A DNA stretch of 64,000 nt from Didymodactylos carnosus (taxonomy: Eukaryota > Rotifera > Eurotatoria > Philodinida > Philodinidae), in assembly GCA_905250885.1 (NCBI GenBank), contig CAJNOQ010000027.1, forward strand, positions 1 to 64,000. Direction: 5' to 3'. The position numbers and the translations under genes are program-made. Within the stretch, counting starts at the first letter, position 1, and the number at the start of each line of letters is the position of its first letter. Shown here one piece after another: positions 32,326-47,200 of the stretch. A model generated the notes under the pieces. That model was given only the letters and a program-made list of their open reading frames with translations, was not told the DNA's origin and made no database searches.

Positions 32326-32970
32326 TAATAACCTAGCTTGCATTAAACTCTGCGTGTATCTAGTCAGATAAATCGTTTATTTTTTTGTGTCAGATTTAGA
32401 TAAAGTAATGAAAACTATATTTCTATTTTTTTTATGTGTATACCAATATATATTGAAGCATTTTGTGCATTTTTGAATAACTGTGTTGTAAAGTAAAGTA
32501 GATATGTAACTGACTAAGAATATTTAACATTTAATAGCAACCACTAACATTTTAAACGAGAAACTGCAGTATAAATAGCAGAAAATATGCCGAACATTTC
32601 GTAAATTTCAGTTTCTTTCTTGCTTGCAAATTTCCGTCTGTATTTTTAAATTCCTGCGTAGATGAGAATGGTAAAAAGAAAGTGTAGTAATCTCAAATCG
32701 TTATCTGCTCTAAATATTGCTCATCGAAATTCAACAATTATCATTGAAATAAATACATGAAACAAAATTTATGTTTCAAAAAGACAATAATAATGTCCTC
32801 GCTTGATTTGAACTGTACATATATCTAATGAAAAAGAAGTTTTTATTTCTTGTGTTAAATAGTGTAAAAAAATTGTTTCAATTAATACTCATTTGTACAA
32901 ACTACAATAGTTGAGAATAAATCTTTCTTGTTGGTAGATAAAATAAAGCTTGATTCAAGTGTCTTTTAAT
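32326..32970. other. 3' flank of WDR76-like gene
   Basis: AT-rich DNA that should contain the WDR76 3' UTR. The last residues of the 8-bp target duplication (CTTTTAAT, 32963-32970) of the following hAT-like element form its right end. A region near 32700-32770 echoes the last WDR76 exon ('ctctaaatattgctcatcg'), possibly a decayed partial duplication. Confidence 0.5.
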
Positions 32971-33854
32971 CAGAGCTGGGCAACTTCGGCTAGATACAAC
33001 TCCAACTCCGAATTAAAATCTGTTCGTTCTTTTTCTAACAAAAAACTAAGACTAAGATTCAAAAATTGGCGTCGGTCAGTTCATGTAGTTTCTTTTTTTC
33101 TTTTAAACAAGAAAAGAACTCTACTCTCTACGGCAAACTGCTATTAAAAATCTTGAGAAATACTTCAAGCATAATTTTCGTGTAGAGAAAACGCTGTATA
33201 AAATGCTCAATTTTAGGACTTATAGGAAAATGCCTTGAAATTTTTGACACAAGATCATACAGAGTTGTGCGGGGTCTTATTTTGATCAGGAACGTTTGCT
33301 CTACGAATCTATGAGTTGAAAAAAAATTTAATTGCATAACTATCCAAGAAAAAGCTAATATTTGAAGATCCGATTTTCGAGGCTCTTAGAAAACTTGCTT
33401 GAAAACCGCGAAAAATTACAACTATAACCGAAAGCGATAGAGATTTCAGGCTATCTTTCAATGTGCGTATCTCAAAACCGATTTTTTGACCAAAAATCAC
33501 CATTTCTAGGGGCAGGAGGGCGGCTTAAGCCGTCCGTCATGTTTTCTTTTTATAATAGTATGTGAAAAAAATCATTACAATAAATCAAAATTACATTTCA
33601 ACAATGTTAATTTTGAAAGCCTAATCTTCGTTATACTACTACGATGTGGTCGAAACCAAAAACCTGATTGCGAAAAACACCCTCCACAAGAGCTAATGTA
33701 GTCGAAGTTGAAGAAATTTTTAACCGGAGTTTCAGAGTTGGAGTTAACAAAATCTGTCATCAACTCAACTCCAGTCGTTTAAACAGTAAACTCCAACTCA
33801 GCTCTAGCTCCGCAAAAAAAGAGCTCAACTTCGAAGTTGAGTTCCCCAGTTCTA
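32971..33854. mobile_element. Non-autonomous hAT-like transposon, 884 bp
   Basis: The 15-bp terminal inverted repeats are CAGAGCTGGGCAACT (left) and TAGAACTGGGGAACT (right, inward). Both flanks carry the exact 8-bp duplication CTTTTAAT (32963-32970 and 33855-33862). An 8-bp duplication plus a CAGAG terminus fits the hAT superfamily. The interior near each end is rich in 'aactccaactc'-type repeats. No transposase is encoded. The perfect duplication implies a fairly recent insertion. Confidence 0.88.
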
Positions 33855-33862
33855 CTTTTAAT

Positions 33863-35001
33863 CTTTTACTTTTCGACATTCAGTGTATGGGTTATGTTGT
33901 ATTTAAATAAATAAAAGATAGATGATGACAGATACAAACAGGAGGATAGAACACGTTTGAGCAGTAATTATGAGATAACCAATTTTTAGTCTAAAATTTG
34001 ATTCAGATATAATAAAATTAGCGTCATTTTGAAGCTTAATGGTAAAGAATGTTAACTTAGACAAGTTTTCAAATCATTTATTAACAATGATTTGAAAGTC
34101 ATCTTTAAGATATACAAAGATATATGGACTTTATTCTTTAAACTGATCAAATACTTGTTTGCTATTTTCTAAACTGATTTGAACAGACCGATTTGTGATA
34201 GGATAATTAAGTTGTGAACTATTGATAGGTATTATAAAAGTTTATTCCATTATGCTATACCACATATATACTTACAGTTTTTGTTTCAATTTTCTTCCTT
34301 TTTATAAAAAAATATGAGGTCAAAAGCAAACACATTTACATTTTTAAGTTTTTAATGCAACAAGTGGAAGAAAAGAACTTGTTAGATTTAAACTTAAAGA
34401 TCACAAACACGCCCACAACAATAACAAAAAAGTTTATTTTTTGGAATGAAAAACAGAGAGAAATAGATAACATTGAAGTGAGAAATATAAATAAACAAAA
34501 TACAAGACAATAGAAGAGACCACCAAAAATTGATAGTCACTGTTTTATTAGTAGTTAAATGTTTTTCTATTGCACATATCGAAACCTTAAAAAGAAGATA
34601 AAACCTGATTTCAATTTGTTCGTATGTACAAGAAAAACACTAGAAAAAAGTGTTTTCACATTGTACTCAATGGACAATAAAAATAAAAACTATAAACGGT
34701 GGAAGAAACGTGTATAACTAACTAGAAGAACATGAATTCTTGACAGAAAAAATAAGTTAAAATAAGGCAACTAAGACATCTATTGTCATATTACAATAAG
34801 AGAAGAAAAATAGATAGACATTCAATTTCATTCAAATTGTGCTTGATTAAATAAAATAAAATACTTTATAAGCCGACAGTATGCATTGCTTCAATTATTT
34901 TAGCAACGATATACTAAAATAAATAAGAAATGAATGTGACAAGATACAATTGCATTCAATTTGAAAAGCAAACGATGAGAGATCATAGTAAAATAGACTA
35001 A
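33863..35001. other. Intergenic, nothing recognised
   Basis: A-rich DNA between the hAT-like element and the second foldback copy. No gene, RNA or repeat shared with the window was noticed. Confidence 0.45.
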
Positions 35002-35600
35002 CAAGAGAACCTCTCGAGGTGATAAAACGCTTTTTGCTCGGAATGTAGTGCGTTATAGATTATCGATCATGTTGATTCTGAATATGGCCATGGGAGCGGT
35101 CCTTAGCCCTTCAAAGACCCGGTTTCTAGAAACCAGCTTTTCAAACTCTAAAAGACAATCAGAACCTTTCTTAATGAGGCATGATTGTAGCCTGCAAATT
35201 TCTGATTAAAATGAGACATCTTACACGACCTTTCTTTGCAAAGTTATAGAATTTATAAGAAAAGCCCTAAGTTAATATTTTCCTTTCTTATTTCTGTAGC
35301 TTTGAGTTGACAGTGAATACTTAGGACTTTTCTTGTAAATTATTTAAGTTTGCAAAGAAAGGTCGTGTGAAGCTGGGAGATGTCTCATTCTAATCAGAAA
35401 TTTGCGGGCTACAATCACGCCTCTTTAAGAAAGGTTCTGAGTATATTTTAAAGTTTATGAAAAACTGGTTTTCTAGAAAATCGGGTCTTTGAAGGGCTAA
35501 GGGCCACCCTCATGATCATATTCGGAATCAGCATGATCGATGACCTATAACGTACTAGATTCGAGTGAAAAGCGTTTTATCACCTCGAGAGGTTCCCTCG
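35002..35600. mobile_element. Foldback DNA transposon, copy 2, 599 bp, TAA duplication
   Basis: The element is one long palindrome with arms of about 270 bp and a short central spacer around 35280-35330. The ends read inward (C)(A/G)AG(A/G)GAACCTCTCGAGG and continue into 'tgataaaacgc'. It is flanked by TAA at 34999-35001 and 35601-35603. A 3-bp TWA-type duplication is characteristic of the PIF/Harbinger superfamily, so I infer that class. Copies: 1-244 (partial) and 56082-56673. Confidence 0.9.
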
Positions 35601-35603
35601 TAA

Positions 35604-36093
35604 GAAAAAGAAGGCTATTAGGCTATATTCTTGTTAGTATCCTGTTGACTTCATCAGCTACAGTTCACATCACACAAGTCTCGATAAGAAACTAAGACTA
35701 ATCTCTTGCGTGAACACTGATTTGATCTGAAACCTAACAGGATGAAGACTAATATGTAATTCATACTTTGGCTTCCGTAACTGATCGATATTTCACCATT
35801 TTTCCGTATGTTTTATATGTTCTTATTGTTCCCATATTTTTTGCTTCCTATAGAGAAAACATCAGTTATGAAATACATTCTAAAAAAGTTAAAGAACAAG
35901 AGAGTTTACTTTTATTAATATTTGTATTTGTTGGAGATTTGGCTTTATGATTGGTTCGTCTTTTAAATCACTATACTCAAATTGCCAGTCAATTTGATAT
36001 TGGCCCAAAAATGATATTTCAGTTATAAATAAAATACGTCTACAAAAAGAAAAATTGAAAAAGAATATCGATATTATTATTATTGATTCACAT
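35604..36093. other. Intergenic, 3' flank of VPS13
   Basis: About 490 bp between the foldback element and the VPS13 stop codon, presumably including the VPS13 3' UTR on the minus strand. An open frame at 35768-35950 on the plus strand has no recognised relative and is probably chance. Confidence 0.45.
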
Positions 36094-39000
36094 TCAAACG
36101 ATATACTTTGATGTAGCCATCAACCAACCCGGCGGGGCTTCACAGCAATTGATATGTGCAATATATGTATCAGTTTTGGAGTATTTACCACTGTCAAGTC
36201 TCTGAAAAAAAACGTACTGATGATGAGTAACATAAAATCTTTATCGATAAAAGCAATCGAGATGGTGAAATTTTGCATCTAGATTAAATGATCATATGAT
36301 TATCGCGTTGGAAAATGTAAATAAAGATGAAAGATACCATCTTCAACATAGCTCACTCGAAAAACAGTTCACAAAGTTTAGCATTGTCTATCACTTTGTA
36401 GTCTAAAAAATTCAAAATTTATTTACTTACATTTAAAATATAAAATCCCATCGCTTCATGTGCAATATAAGGTCGTACAAGTCCATCTTTGCCAATATGT
36501 CTTGGATAACGTACACGTCGTACAAGTTCTTCATTTGTTGCAGCACTGCAAAATAAAATACAAAATATACTCTCAAATAGTGAACAATGCTTCATACACT
36601 TTCTGACCGTTTAATCATGTCCAATGATGTACTGGCAAAATCGACAATACCACCAGTCGGTCGTGTAACAAGACCAATAAAACCTTTTCCAAGACCTTTA
36701 ACAAATCCAGATGCTCCACCTTGTTTGGCACCTTCTACCGGTTTTTTTACAACTCCAGTCACACCATCAAGAAAACCCTTTTAATTAAAAGAGATAAAAA
36801 ATTAATAAACAAATTGTTAGAACAATTTGAATTTAATTTACCATGACGATATTTTTTCCTCCAACAGCAATATCTTGTGTGTTATTTGTAGGTTCTTTTC
36901 GTCGAATACGATTTTGTTTATATTCTTCATCAAACGTCAACGTAGCTAAACCTTTTCCTAATACGCCCGTTATTTTTGAAAATGCACCTGCAGCACCACC
37001 AACAGCCGACCCAAATAAGGTTTTCACACCAGTCACAACACCTTCAGCAAATTCAAATGGACCTTCGACAGCACCCTAAAAATAAAGAAAAACTTGTAAA
37101 GTAATATTGTTTGAAAAATATTGCATTGATCATCAATAGGATGCTAGCAGTAGGAATATTATTTCTTCTCAATAAAACTATTAAAATTGAAAGTACTAAC
37201 TTCACTGAAACAAACGGTACACTTTATAGATTATTGTACTCACTTTATATGGTTCATAAAATAATGATTCAACACCTTGAGCAAGTCCCCTAATAACTCC
37301 AAATGGATTTCCTAACACATCGAGCCCCAAAACGAGGACATGTATTTGTTTCATAAATTGATTTTGATAATGACTACCCACTTCAGATGTTAATCTTGAA
37401 AATGTTTGTCTGTCCTGCTTACGTTCATAATAGCCTAATCTAAATGATTAAAAAAGATAAAGTGAAATTAAACGTACACAGATATGTTTATATTTACAAA
37501 CCTTAAGATAACATCTTGTACTTCAGCTACATTTAATGTTTTTAGTAGAAACCTAGCAAATGGATATTCGGCTAATAATTCTTCGCTAGGATTGGCACCA
37601 TGCATTGAAAAACTAACATGTATCTTGGAAAAAAAGACAAAAAGAGAAAGCCATTCAGATGAAGATATCACAAAATTAAAATAGCATTAACATACTTTTA
37701 ATGGTGATAAATGAATTTGATCAAAATACATTTCCTTTTCACCGGATGGACTATTTGTTTGTTCTTTAATTATGGTACTTAATGGTTTATTTATTAATTC
37801 CAAATCTGTATCCATGTTAATAACGGGAGCTGTAACAGGCTATTAGATAAGAAACAAAAATATTCATTATTTAATATTCTTTTGAATCGAAAAAGTGATC
37901 AGCTAATTAATAACCTTTTCAGATTTTATAAATGATAAAATCGATACAATAAGACCTTGATCAACACAAACAGCAAATTCTTGTATAAGTAATTTAAAAT
38001 ATCTAAATCAAAGGATAATATTGATACATTTCAAAAAATAATAAAATGAGATAACTCACTTGAATTGCATAATATTTGAACGTACACCTTTTGTTTCATA
38101 TATACTTAACTCAATAAATGGTTTTTCAGCTAGAGAAAAAATGAAGTATAAATTTGATTGTCTATTGAATGATAAATATCATTGTATATGTACCTGTATC
38201 AGTTTCTGTTATTTTTGACGTTATAGGATATAGAATAACAGGAAATATTGTATAATCCAATTGATTGTCAATCTAAAGAATACATTCTATGATACATCTA
38301 GACAAATGTCAATGGAGATTCTCAAACTGATCTTCACTTTATACTTTGAGTATTATGAAGTATATAGTGTGTATTTAAATATTTGATATATGTGTTTAAA
38401 ATGTTAATTACTTGTACACGATTAATTCGAACATGTAAAGCCGCTTTGGTTACTGACCAAGCATAATCAATCCATAGACCATCTAAGGCTTGACGTCTGA
38501 CTTTTATCGTACGACCACGTTGATTTATTAAATCGCCTGTATTATCGTCAATAAATATTACTTGCTAAACACATAAAATATTTACACTATTTTCAATTGT
38601 AGAAATAAGATCAATGATACAAATCTTACTCTATTTTCCATTATTGAGTATTTCTGTTTTCTCAATTCTAGATCATCTGGATTGGTTATCTTCTTATCCT
38701 GATGTACTTTATATGTTTCTTCTAATGCATGATTTAGATCAGAATTAAATGGTCTCCAACGACTTTTTCTCTGTTCAGTCCATACCACTTTTGATTTATT
38801 CATACTAATATAGAGTAATTCTTCATGTTTAATATCGTCGACAATCGATATACCAATATCATGAATACCAATTTGAATACGTTGACCCATTGATTCAGCT
38901 AAAGTTAGTACCTGAAAAATAAAAATTAATCTATAATAGAGCGACACAACACATCACTTCGAATGTTATATCTTACACCAGATGCTTGTTCAATAATATT

Positions 39001-42000
39001 AGTGTTATCAGCAAATAATAGAACTGTTTGAACACCATCAATAAACGATGTATAATTTATTTGGTGATGTTCACCAATAAAACCACATTGAGGCTGAAAA
39101 TTATGTAGAAAATAATCATTCATAAATGAAAAAATGTGACTGATGACTGTTTCATATTTACGGTTAAATCCAAACTTGTTGTATTGCCTTGTACCGATGA
39201 GATAAGTGACCTGGGTTTCATTGGATCAACCCATGTATAATAAACATAATTTAGTGGTGGAAGTACTTGACTCTTACTAAATTTAAAATAAAATGAATTC
39301 ATAGAGATGAAAATTTTTTATCTAATTTTTATTTCCTACCTTTCCTCTTCTGTTTGATGAAATGTAATCGAATCATTTTTAAGACAATTGACAATCATTA
39401 TAGGTGCATCACCAATTTTATAATCACTAAATATCAGTCGAACACCATTAAAATCTGTCGCTGTTACTTCAACGTTAATTGCCGGACGATCCTTTATCAA
39501 AATAAAAATAAAAAGTTGATCAACACATTCACAAACATTATGAAAAGAAAAATATCAGACTAACCTTATCTTCCATTCTCAATAATGTTCGATGTTTTTG
39601 ATTCATTATAAATGGTTGACTTAATACATGATTTCGTTCTGTATAACGAACACGCATTAAACCTTTTTCCATACTATGAGGCCAAAATGGAACAACCTAA
39701 ATTTAAAAGTAGAAAACAACAATAAGGACATTTATTTAAAAAATAAAAAAAGACATATTTAATATACTTACCCCACCAGGATTTAGTGGACCCCATTTAT
39801 CTTGTTCTTTATCATCCACAGTTTCAATAACTTCAAGTTCAATCTTAATAAAATTAAACAATAATAAGATGATATTTCTATATTTTCTTGTTTTTTGCTG
39901 ATAAACATACTGTCGAATTATTAATGATAATCATTGATGGTGATAATGTTATGATTTTTGACATACCAAATGAACTTGTCACAATTTCCACACATAACTA
40001 AATTAATAAACAAATGAGATATCATCAATATTTTCTCTTCACTTACCATGTATGTTTTATTATCTGGTATTTTACAAATGGCCACTCCAGTACTTTTAAT
40101 AACATCAAGAGAAAATTTTTCACACCAATTTGTATCAGCATGATCAAGCTGAGCAGTTCTTACACGAATTTGAGCCTAAAATTAGTCAAAAAATGTGATA
40201 TGATTATCAAATAAGATTTCATACGTTTAACCTTTTTATTTGAATTGGTATCAATTTTTTCTGGACATATTAAAAATGGTGTTTCAACATTAGGAATGTC
40301 TGTTTGCTGATTTTCAATCTAAAGACAAGAAAATATAATTATGGTAAAGAAAAGATCAATATTATCAACGAAAAGTAGATTAACAGAACAGATATTTTTC
40401 GTTTATTAATTTCATACGTATTCTACAATTGTATAGTTAACCAAAAGTTGTACTTACTTGAAAGTCGAGATCAAACGATGTTCGATTTAATATCCAATAT
40501 GGTGCATATAATAATATTCGATAAGATTTATGAAATGTTTCAACACGTAATGCCATATTCTAAAATGAGAAACATCATAATTAATTTTAATTTTTTCTTT
40601 TCATATAAACTTACTAAAGTGTTTCCAGATTGATCATGAAATTTGATTATATCTTCATTTTTTTGTTCTTCTTGTAAATTAATTGGTTCACTAATCCATT
40701 TGAGTTTACTATAATTTAAAATCTTAAATAAAAGAGATTTAAATTTTAATTATTTCTAGTTTTTCTTTGTCATATGCGTGTGTAATACGAACAGTAAATA
40801 TTAGAACAGAATTTTTATCTCCAGAAGTAACCATTTGTAGATCACTCGGTTTCATATTAATTGTTTCATTATTCTAAAATACAATAATAACTGGAGTCAT
40901 CTAATTTATGAAATAAGTCAAGTCAAATTTGTAACAATGTGCCTCTTTTTTCATTAACATGAAACTTATCAGAAGATAAGTCATAACTCTGTAGTTACAA
41001 GAAAATCTATGATCTATAAGACTGTGCTAGGTATTGAAAGTGAAATCATGTATCTAATCAAACAGATAATGCCTATAGAATAGTAATTACGCTAAGAGAC
41101 AAAATTTGACTCAATTCTCAAATGTTTTCTTAGGCTCATAGGATGACAGAAAATCAAATGGATATTTAACAGATCGAACATATTTGGAACAAAAATGAAG
41201 TATCGTGGATATTATATAAACTTTTTTCAGTATGTTTGACAACTACCATTAAAATAATCTGAACAAAAACCTTTCATCCACAGTTATTAACTTACATTGA
41301 TTGTACATTGAACATCCAGCGGTAATAAATTTGTCAAATGTAATGCTGGGTGAACGTAAATACTAAATGACTCTTTATCATTTTGGTCAGTATTTTCACT
41401 ATAAGCGTTATGAACTTCTTTATATATCTGAAGAAAAAAAATCAAAATAACTTTTATAGATTATTAATCGATTAATGAAGTAAAAATACATACAACAAAA
41501 TGGGCTTCTGAACCATTTTTTAATTTTAATTTTCGATTAGTAGTAGATTCAGCCGTCCAATCGAATGAAAAAAAATCATTTACAGGTTCATTATCGCCAC
41601 CCCTAAAACAGATAGAAATACAAAATAATGATCAAGAAAGCAAATGTGTTAGGACCGAGTATAATGAATACAGATAAGTCTGTTTCATATTAAACACCAT
41701 AGACATGTGTCCTTATTATATGTGTTCTTACCGGACATTCGCAGTTAAAATTAGAAACAGGTGATTCAGATACTTTTAATGAAATTTTGTTTAAGGTCTC
41801 TCACTCTGTCAAAAATCTATTTTGTCCCAGAATATCCGATCTTGTCAAAATGTTCATAGAATGTGCGTTTTATTCATAGAACGATGACACTCAACTTTTG
41901 AACCCAAAAGCATTGAGTTCTCCTAAAAATCAGAGTCAAAAAGTAGGTATTCATGCGGTAAAGATTTCTCATTCTGTTTAATCTGTATTATGATACATAA

Positions 42001-44277
42001 CCTACAGAAAATATGAAAGCGGTAAATCATTGTACCGACGTTAACTGAGATAAACAAAAGTAGAAATTGTTTTTGTCATAAAAGAGAAAAGTTATACTTT
42101 CACAGGCAACCAAATCGACACACACACACATATACCAGTTACATATGAAATAAAAACGAACAAACGATGGATGAGAGAAAAAGAAAAAGCTCTTGCATGA
42201 AGTCACAACGACAAGATAAATTACGACTTATTGATGAAAACGCTGCTCAAAACAATGTGTTGACGAAGAGTTCTGCATTGAGTTATTTTGTTAAATATAG
42301 CAGCACGAGGAGAATCATATCGGGAGTATTGCAATAAAAAATGTTTAACCCTTTCCTTCTTTCTGCATTCCCAGTATCTACTAGATATTAAAGATTATTG
42401 TTTAAAGTCGAAAACCCGTAACGAATTTGTTTAAAATTGTGTCATAGTTCCGAGTTACTCCATAAATGCGAAAAGCAGTGTTTTTTTCGATATAGTCGAC
42501 CTAACTTTTGTTTGAATGTCTTTAATTTGGTTTATGAACGTAACTACAGAGGTAATTTATTTCATATAAAAAGGAAGTTAGAGAAGAAGATGACCACACA
42601 CTTTTGTGTTTCATACTTTTTCTTTCCAGTTACGTGTGATCGCACGTTCCACTGAGGTTTTAACATGTTGAAAAATTGAGGTCGAATCGGATATGATGAG
42701 TGAGAGGTTGTTTGCCGCTCAAACTTGTCAGTTACATACTCAGGTGTTATTCGAATAACTATTTTAAATCGTAAAATCATTTTTACATTTTCAAAAGACT
42801 ATAGAATGTCGATCCATCCAAGAGCTTCTCGAACATTTTTTTTTTAATGGTGAGACGAAGCCATCCACTTACTACTAGAGCAAATTTATACTTAAGTTGT
42901 CTTAAACATCCTAAATGATTTGGGGTAGTACAAGTAAGAACTGGAGCTCTATTACAATTGGAAATGAATAACCTTTGTAGAATTCACAGTTTAGCAGCTC
43001 AAGTGACTTTAGAGTGGTCTCAAAATGTGGCCACAACTTGGCTCTACAATTTAAAATTTAGAAAATCGTTTAATGATTTAAGTATTGTGGAAAAAAACTA
43101 AACTTTAAATATTTTATTTTTCAAGATTTCCCCAAAACTTCTTTTGAAACCATGAAAATTTATCTCTGTGGCAGAAAGGAAACACTTTGGGGTATCTGTC
43201 TACGTATAAATCTCAAAATCGATATTTTCGACTGGAGGGAGCCCTTAAAGTTTGATGAAAGTAATCAAACAAATAAGCCAACTTACTCATCAATGGCAAA
43301 AAAGATGGGCGAATGACTGTGAACATATAACAGCCACATTGGCATATAATATTCTTGATTAACATCTATTTTAGTAACACGTTTTGCATTTTTAATCTCG
43401 CCAGCTTCAGCATGAAGAATACTTAATGGAACAGATGTACTGTTGTAGATCTTAGAATAAAAAATAAAAGCAAGCTACAACTAGTTTTTACAAAAAGAAT
43501 TTGATACGTACTTTAACAATTGAACTGAATACAATTCTTCGTCTGTCATTATTCAATTGTACGTCACATAACATTTGAACGGGCCATTGTGAATTTGGTG
43601 ATAGACCAATATCATAGACTTGTTGCCATGTATGTGTTAAACTAACAGTTTTTACATCATTACCAATCTAAAATGTATTTGTTTTATATTTTATTCGTTC
43701 CTCACATTTTTTTACATTGTTCATCCTACTTTAATCGATAATTCTTGTCTACGATGATGGTTTTGTTCTTCAATAACTGATAAACGTGCCATTGATAAAC
43801 GATCATGTGGCACAGTTAAAGCAACAGATTCATTATTTTTTAATGCATAAGATTTTTTTTTTATCTCAGCAAACTAAACAAACAAAATTTAAAAGAACTA
43901 TGATAAATGTATTACTAAAGTTACAAGCATAACGTGTTATTAAGGGATCTCAACTGTCTATCGAGGACTTGCGCACAAAACAGGAGTTATACCTCAAGTC
44001 CATCTAAATTGTCTAAATACACTTCTACTCCAGTTGCATTATATATGGATAGTAATGGTTCATCTTCACACAGTGGTAAACGTTGATTATAAACATCGTT
44101 AAACAAAGCTGATAGATGTTCTAACAAATCTAAACCAGTTTTCGTCAGTGTTAAACTTAATAACTGATCAGCACGAACAATTATAATTTGTTTTGCACTG
44201 CTTGGTAACGGCTGATTAATATCTGACTTTTGTTCATTTGTTTGTATTGCTGTTGAATCATTTTGATCATTTGAAAC
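36094..44277 (-). other. VPS13: VPS13 exons 46-74: VAB, ATG2_C-like and PH-like C-terminus
   Basis: Exon calls: 43993-44277, 43730-43874, 43512-43667, 43287-43450, 41495-41602, 41296-41427, 40789-40874, 40615-40708, 40458-40559, 40232-40318, 40047-40174, 39911-39997, 39772-39843, 39565-39696, 39340-39491, 39162-39276, 38977-39093, 38630-38911, 38412-38574, 38194-38273, 38060-38129, 37915-38002, 37696-37839, 37502-37623, 37244-37439, 36842-37075, 36600-36777, 36431-36545, 36094-36201. VAB (adaptor-binding) sequence occupies about 38.9-43.9 kb; the exon at 38630 holds the [16 protein letters not shown] motif. Glycine-rich amphipathic repeats of the ATG2_C-like part are at 36600-37439. Total coding length is divisible by three. 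Confidence 0.8.
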
Positions 44278-47200
44278 CTATGGATAATGAGACAACACAG
44301 ACATAACATAATAGAACTTTAAAATCTATAGTTCGTGTTATAAATATGAATAATAATCCTATATACCATATCGAAAGAGCAAAACGTAACTTCTAATAGA
44401 CTAGTTCAAAATAACGAGGATGAAACCAAAACAAAAATTATCTGATGTTCTCGAATAGTGAGTTCAAATAGCAAAGCATTAGAATATTGCTACAAATATG
44501 AGACGACACATTGTCACTAAATCGTTCTGCTGCATATCCCTGCAGTTGTTGACGAAACACTACTAAAACTACTTTTAAAAGCGTAAACTTTAACTATTAA
44601 ATGATTCTGCATCTATTGGATAAAATAGATACAGGATTTTTTGAACGATTCGTCTATTACTAATAGTTGATCTCGATGCTCTTTAAACATTTAGCCATGA
44701 AAATGCAAAAACAATGACTAGGTAATAGATTGATAGCATCTTATTTTATTGTTAGTCGTAAATGTTAACGCCTGTACCATTATATCTGTATTAGTATTCT
44801 GTATTCGTTTTGATCGTTTACCTCAGAACTATCCTCGATGTAGTCCTCCCTCTCGCCCTATAGAATAAAATACTGTTTGAAAAAGAAATGATTATTCTCC
44901 TGTTGACATACCGGTACGATCGAACATGCAATACTCCATGGTACCAATGTAGCACTTTTCGATTCAAGATAAGGTTCAATTAATGGTTCCCAAGTGAGCA
45001 TACGTTCATTAAATAAAGCCATTTCAACAGAAACAGTTGATGACAATAACATCTCAAAAAGAAACAAATATGTAAGATTGTTTTACTCATACAGTACGAC
45101 TCGTATTTTACTTACTACACTTGACCAATTTTTAAGATCCGCTGTTAGATTTGATAAACACATGGCTATTACAGATTTTGTCGATGAACCAAAGCCCACT
45201 TCAAGTTTGACTTCAATTGTATCACAAACAAGAATAAGCTGAAAAAAGCAGAAAATACATATATGCAATGATATTTCTTTTTTACAAGACTAACTTGCTG
45301 AACCATTACTGTTGGCTGTGATTCCAATTTTTCCTCTATTTCTTTAATTTTTTTCTCTTGTTCAATAACTTCTTTTTGTTCTGATGAGTCACCTGTGACT
45401 GCTTGAAGTATATCCATTGTATTATGTTCTAAATTTGAAAATATAATAGCGTAAGAAGAAAAGAGCGTATGATCAACACATTTTTCGATACCGACCTGGA
45501 CCGATAAACCAAAAACTTGAATCTTTAAATGGTTTTGGATCAAACAAGGATACTGCATTCACTTTCTCCATTTCTTTCGTTGTCGATACCTAAATAAACC
45601 GATAGAACACATACTATTTTCAAAACTTAATCTTTTTCCAATCATTGACTCCAAGTTAGACTCTTGACGTATCTGAGAGAAAACTAACTTAATTTTATCA
45701 TACATAGCGTAGTTAATATTATTTTTGAAGACACTTAATCATAATATAGATTCTCGTTTTCATTACCTGTAACGCTCCTATCGAATTTATAACGTTGATA
45801 ACTGTTCTGACAGCTGCTGGCGCAATACTAACAATAATATCGGATACTCGAACATCAATTTTTTGTTGATAACTATCACTTATCATAATTAAATCGACTT
45901 TAGCAGGCTGTAAAATCTAAAGAACAAAGAACATTTTGGAAGGAATAAAAAGATTTTTTTCTGTGTCACTATATACCCTATATCTAATTTTCGAGAGATT
46001 ATCATTTGCAATTTTTAATTTAGCAAGATTTGAACTATAAACGGTTAAGTCTTTCACCCAAACATACATTTTTGTATCATCACCAGTATTAAACATTTTC
46101 ATTTGAGCCGCCATCTACAAAGCAAATAAAAAGATGAGTTTCAGTAAAATTTGTACAAATTTATTGATTCGAAATGTGGACTCTCTCAAACTTACATCAA
46201 GTACAAGACAATTTGAGTCTGCCTTATGTTGATCTTCAAGTAGAATAATTTCTGGATTTTTCACGAAAACCTCTACTCTTGTTTCAATATCAACTTCGAC
46301 GCCATGAGAACGAGATGCAGCAGCTAAAAAGAAGATCATACCATTAAAATTGCTATCTTTTACAAGATATAGTATATACATTTTTCATTTTTCGATGGTG
46401 TTTTTGGTAGAGAAAATTGTACTGAGTTACGCGACTTTTGTCGATCGATTGTTGATGGTGATCTTGACACACCCAAAGATTGATCTGATGGATATATATT
46501 GGTTATTGCTTTTGATGTTTGTTTATCTTCTTTTGTCACGTGTAGATACTTGTCTTTATCAGCAACATTACTACCGATTGGTAAACCGGATAAAAAAAAA
46601 TCTTGTAATGTCATTAAATAATCAAGACTAATACATATGTAAAGACTTTCTAGTTGAGCATTGACTGAAAAATACAAGAACAATTTTGAACAGAGAATAG
46701 AGAAGACATTGTGTTCTCACTCACATTGTCTTAATGCTATATCTCGCTGTTTATTTTTTGGCTTAAATTCGAATGAAGCAATTAGCACATGATTTGATGG
46801 ATCTACAGAAAAATGTTTATCCATCATTCTAGAAAGAAAGAAAAAAAAATGAAAAACAAAATTGAGATAGAGAGACACATTATGTCTAATGCTTATTGTT
46901 TTTCTTGCCTCGTTACGCCAGCACTCTGATGTGTTTCACGTAAATCATCAAGTAGAAAATTTTTAATTCGTCCCACTGCTTTGTAACTTGAATCGTTCAT
47001 TTGTTTAAATATCGTTTCAAGTGCTTCAATACGAACATCGGCTAATTTCAAATTCTCTAAACGATCTTGACGTCGCTTTGTCTACAAACAAATAAGAAAC
47101 AATTTTTTCAGATAGAAAAATATTTAATCGTAATTACCACATACCATATTTGATTCACCCAAATACAATGTTAGTGCAACTGTTTTTATTTCTGCACGAA

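Noticed and set aside
35002-35600. Reading the long palindrome as paired LTRs or a viral element
   Set aside because: The halves are inverted, not direct, with a TAA duplication and no coding capacity, so it is a plain DNA-transposon foldback element.
36843-37079. Plus-strand frame antisense to VPS13
   Set aside because: Shadow of the conserved VPS13 C-terminal exon 36842-37075; the minus strand carries the glycine-rich VPS13 motif.
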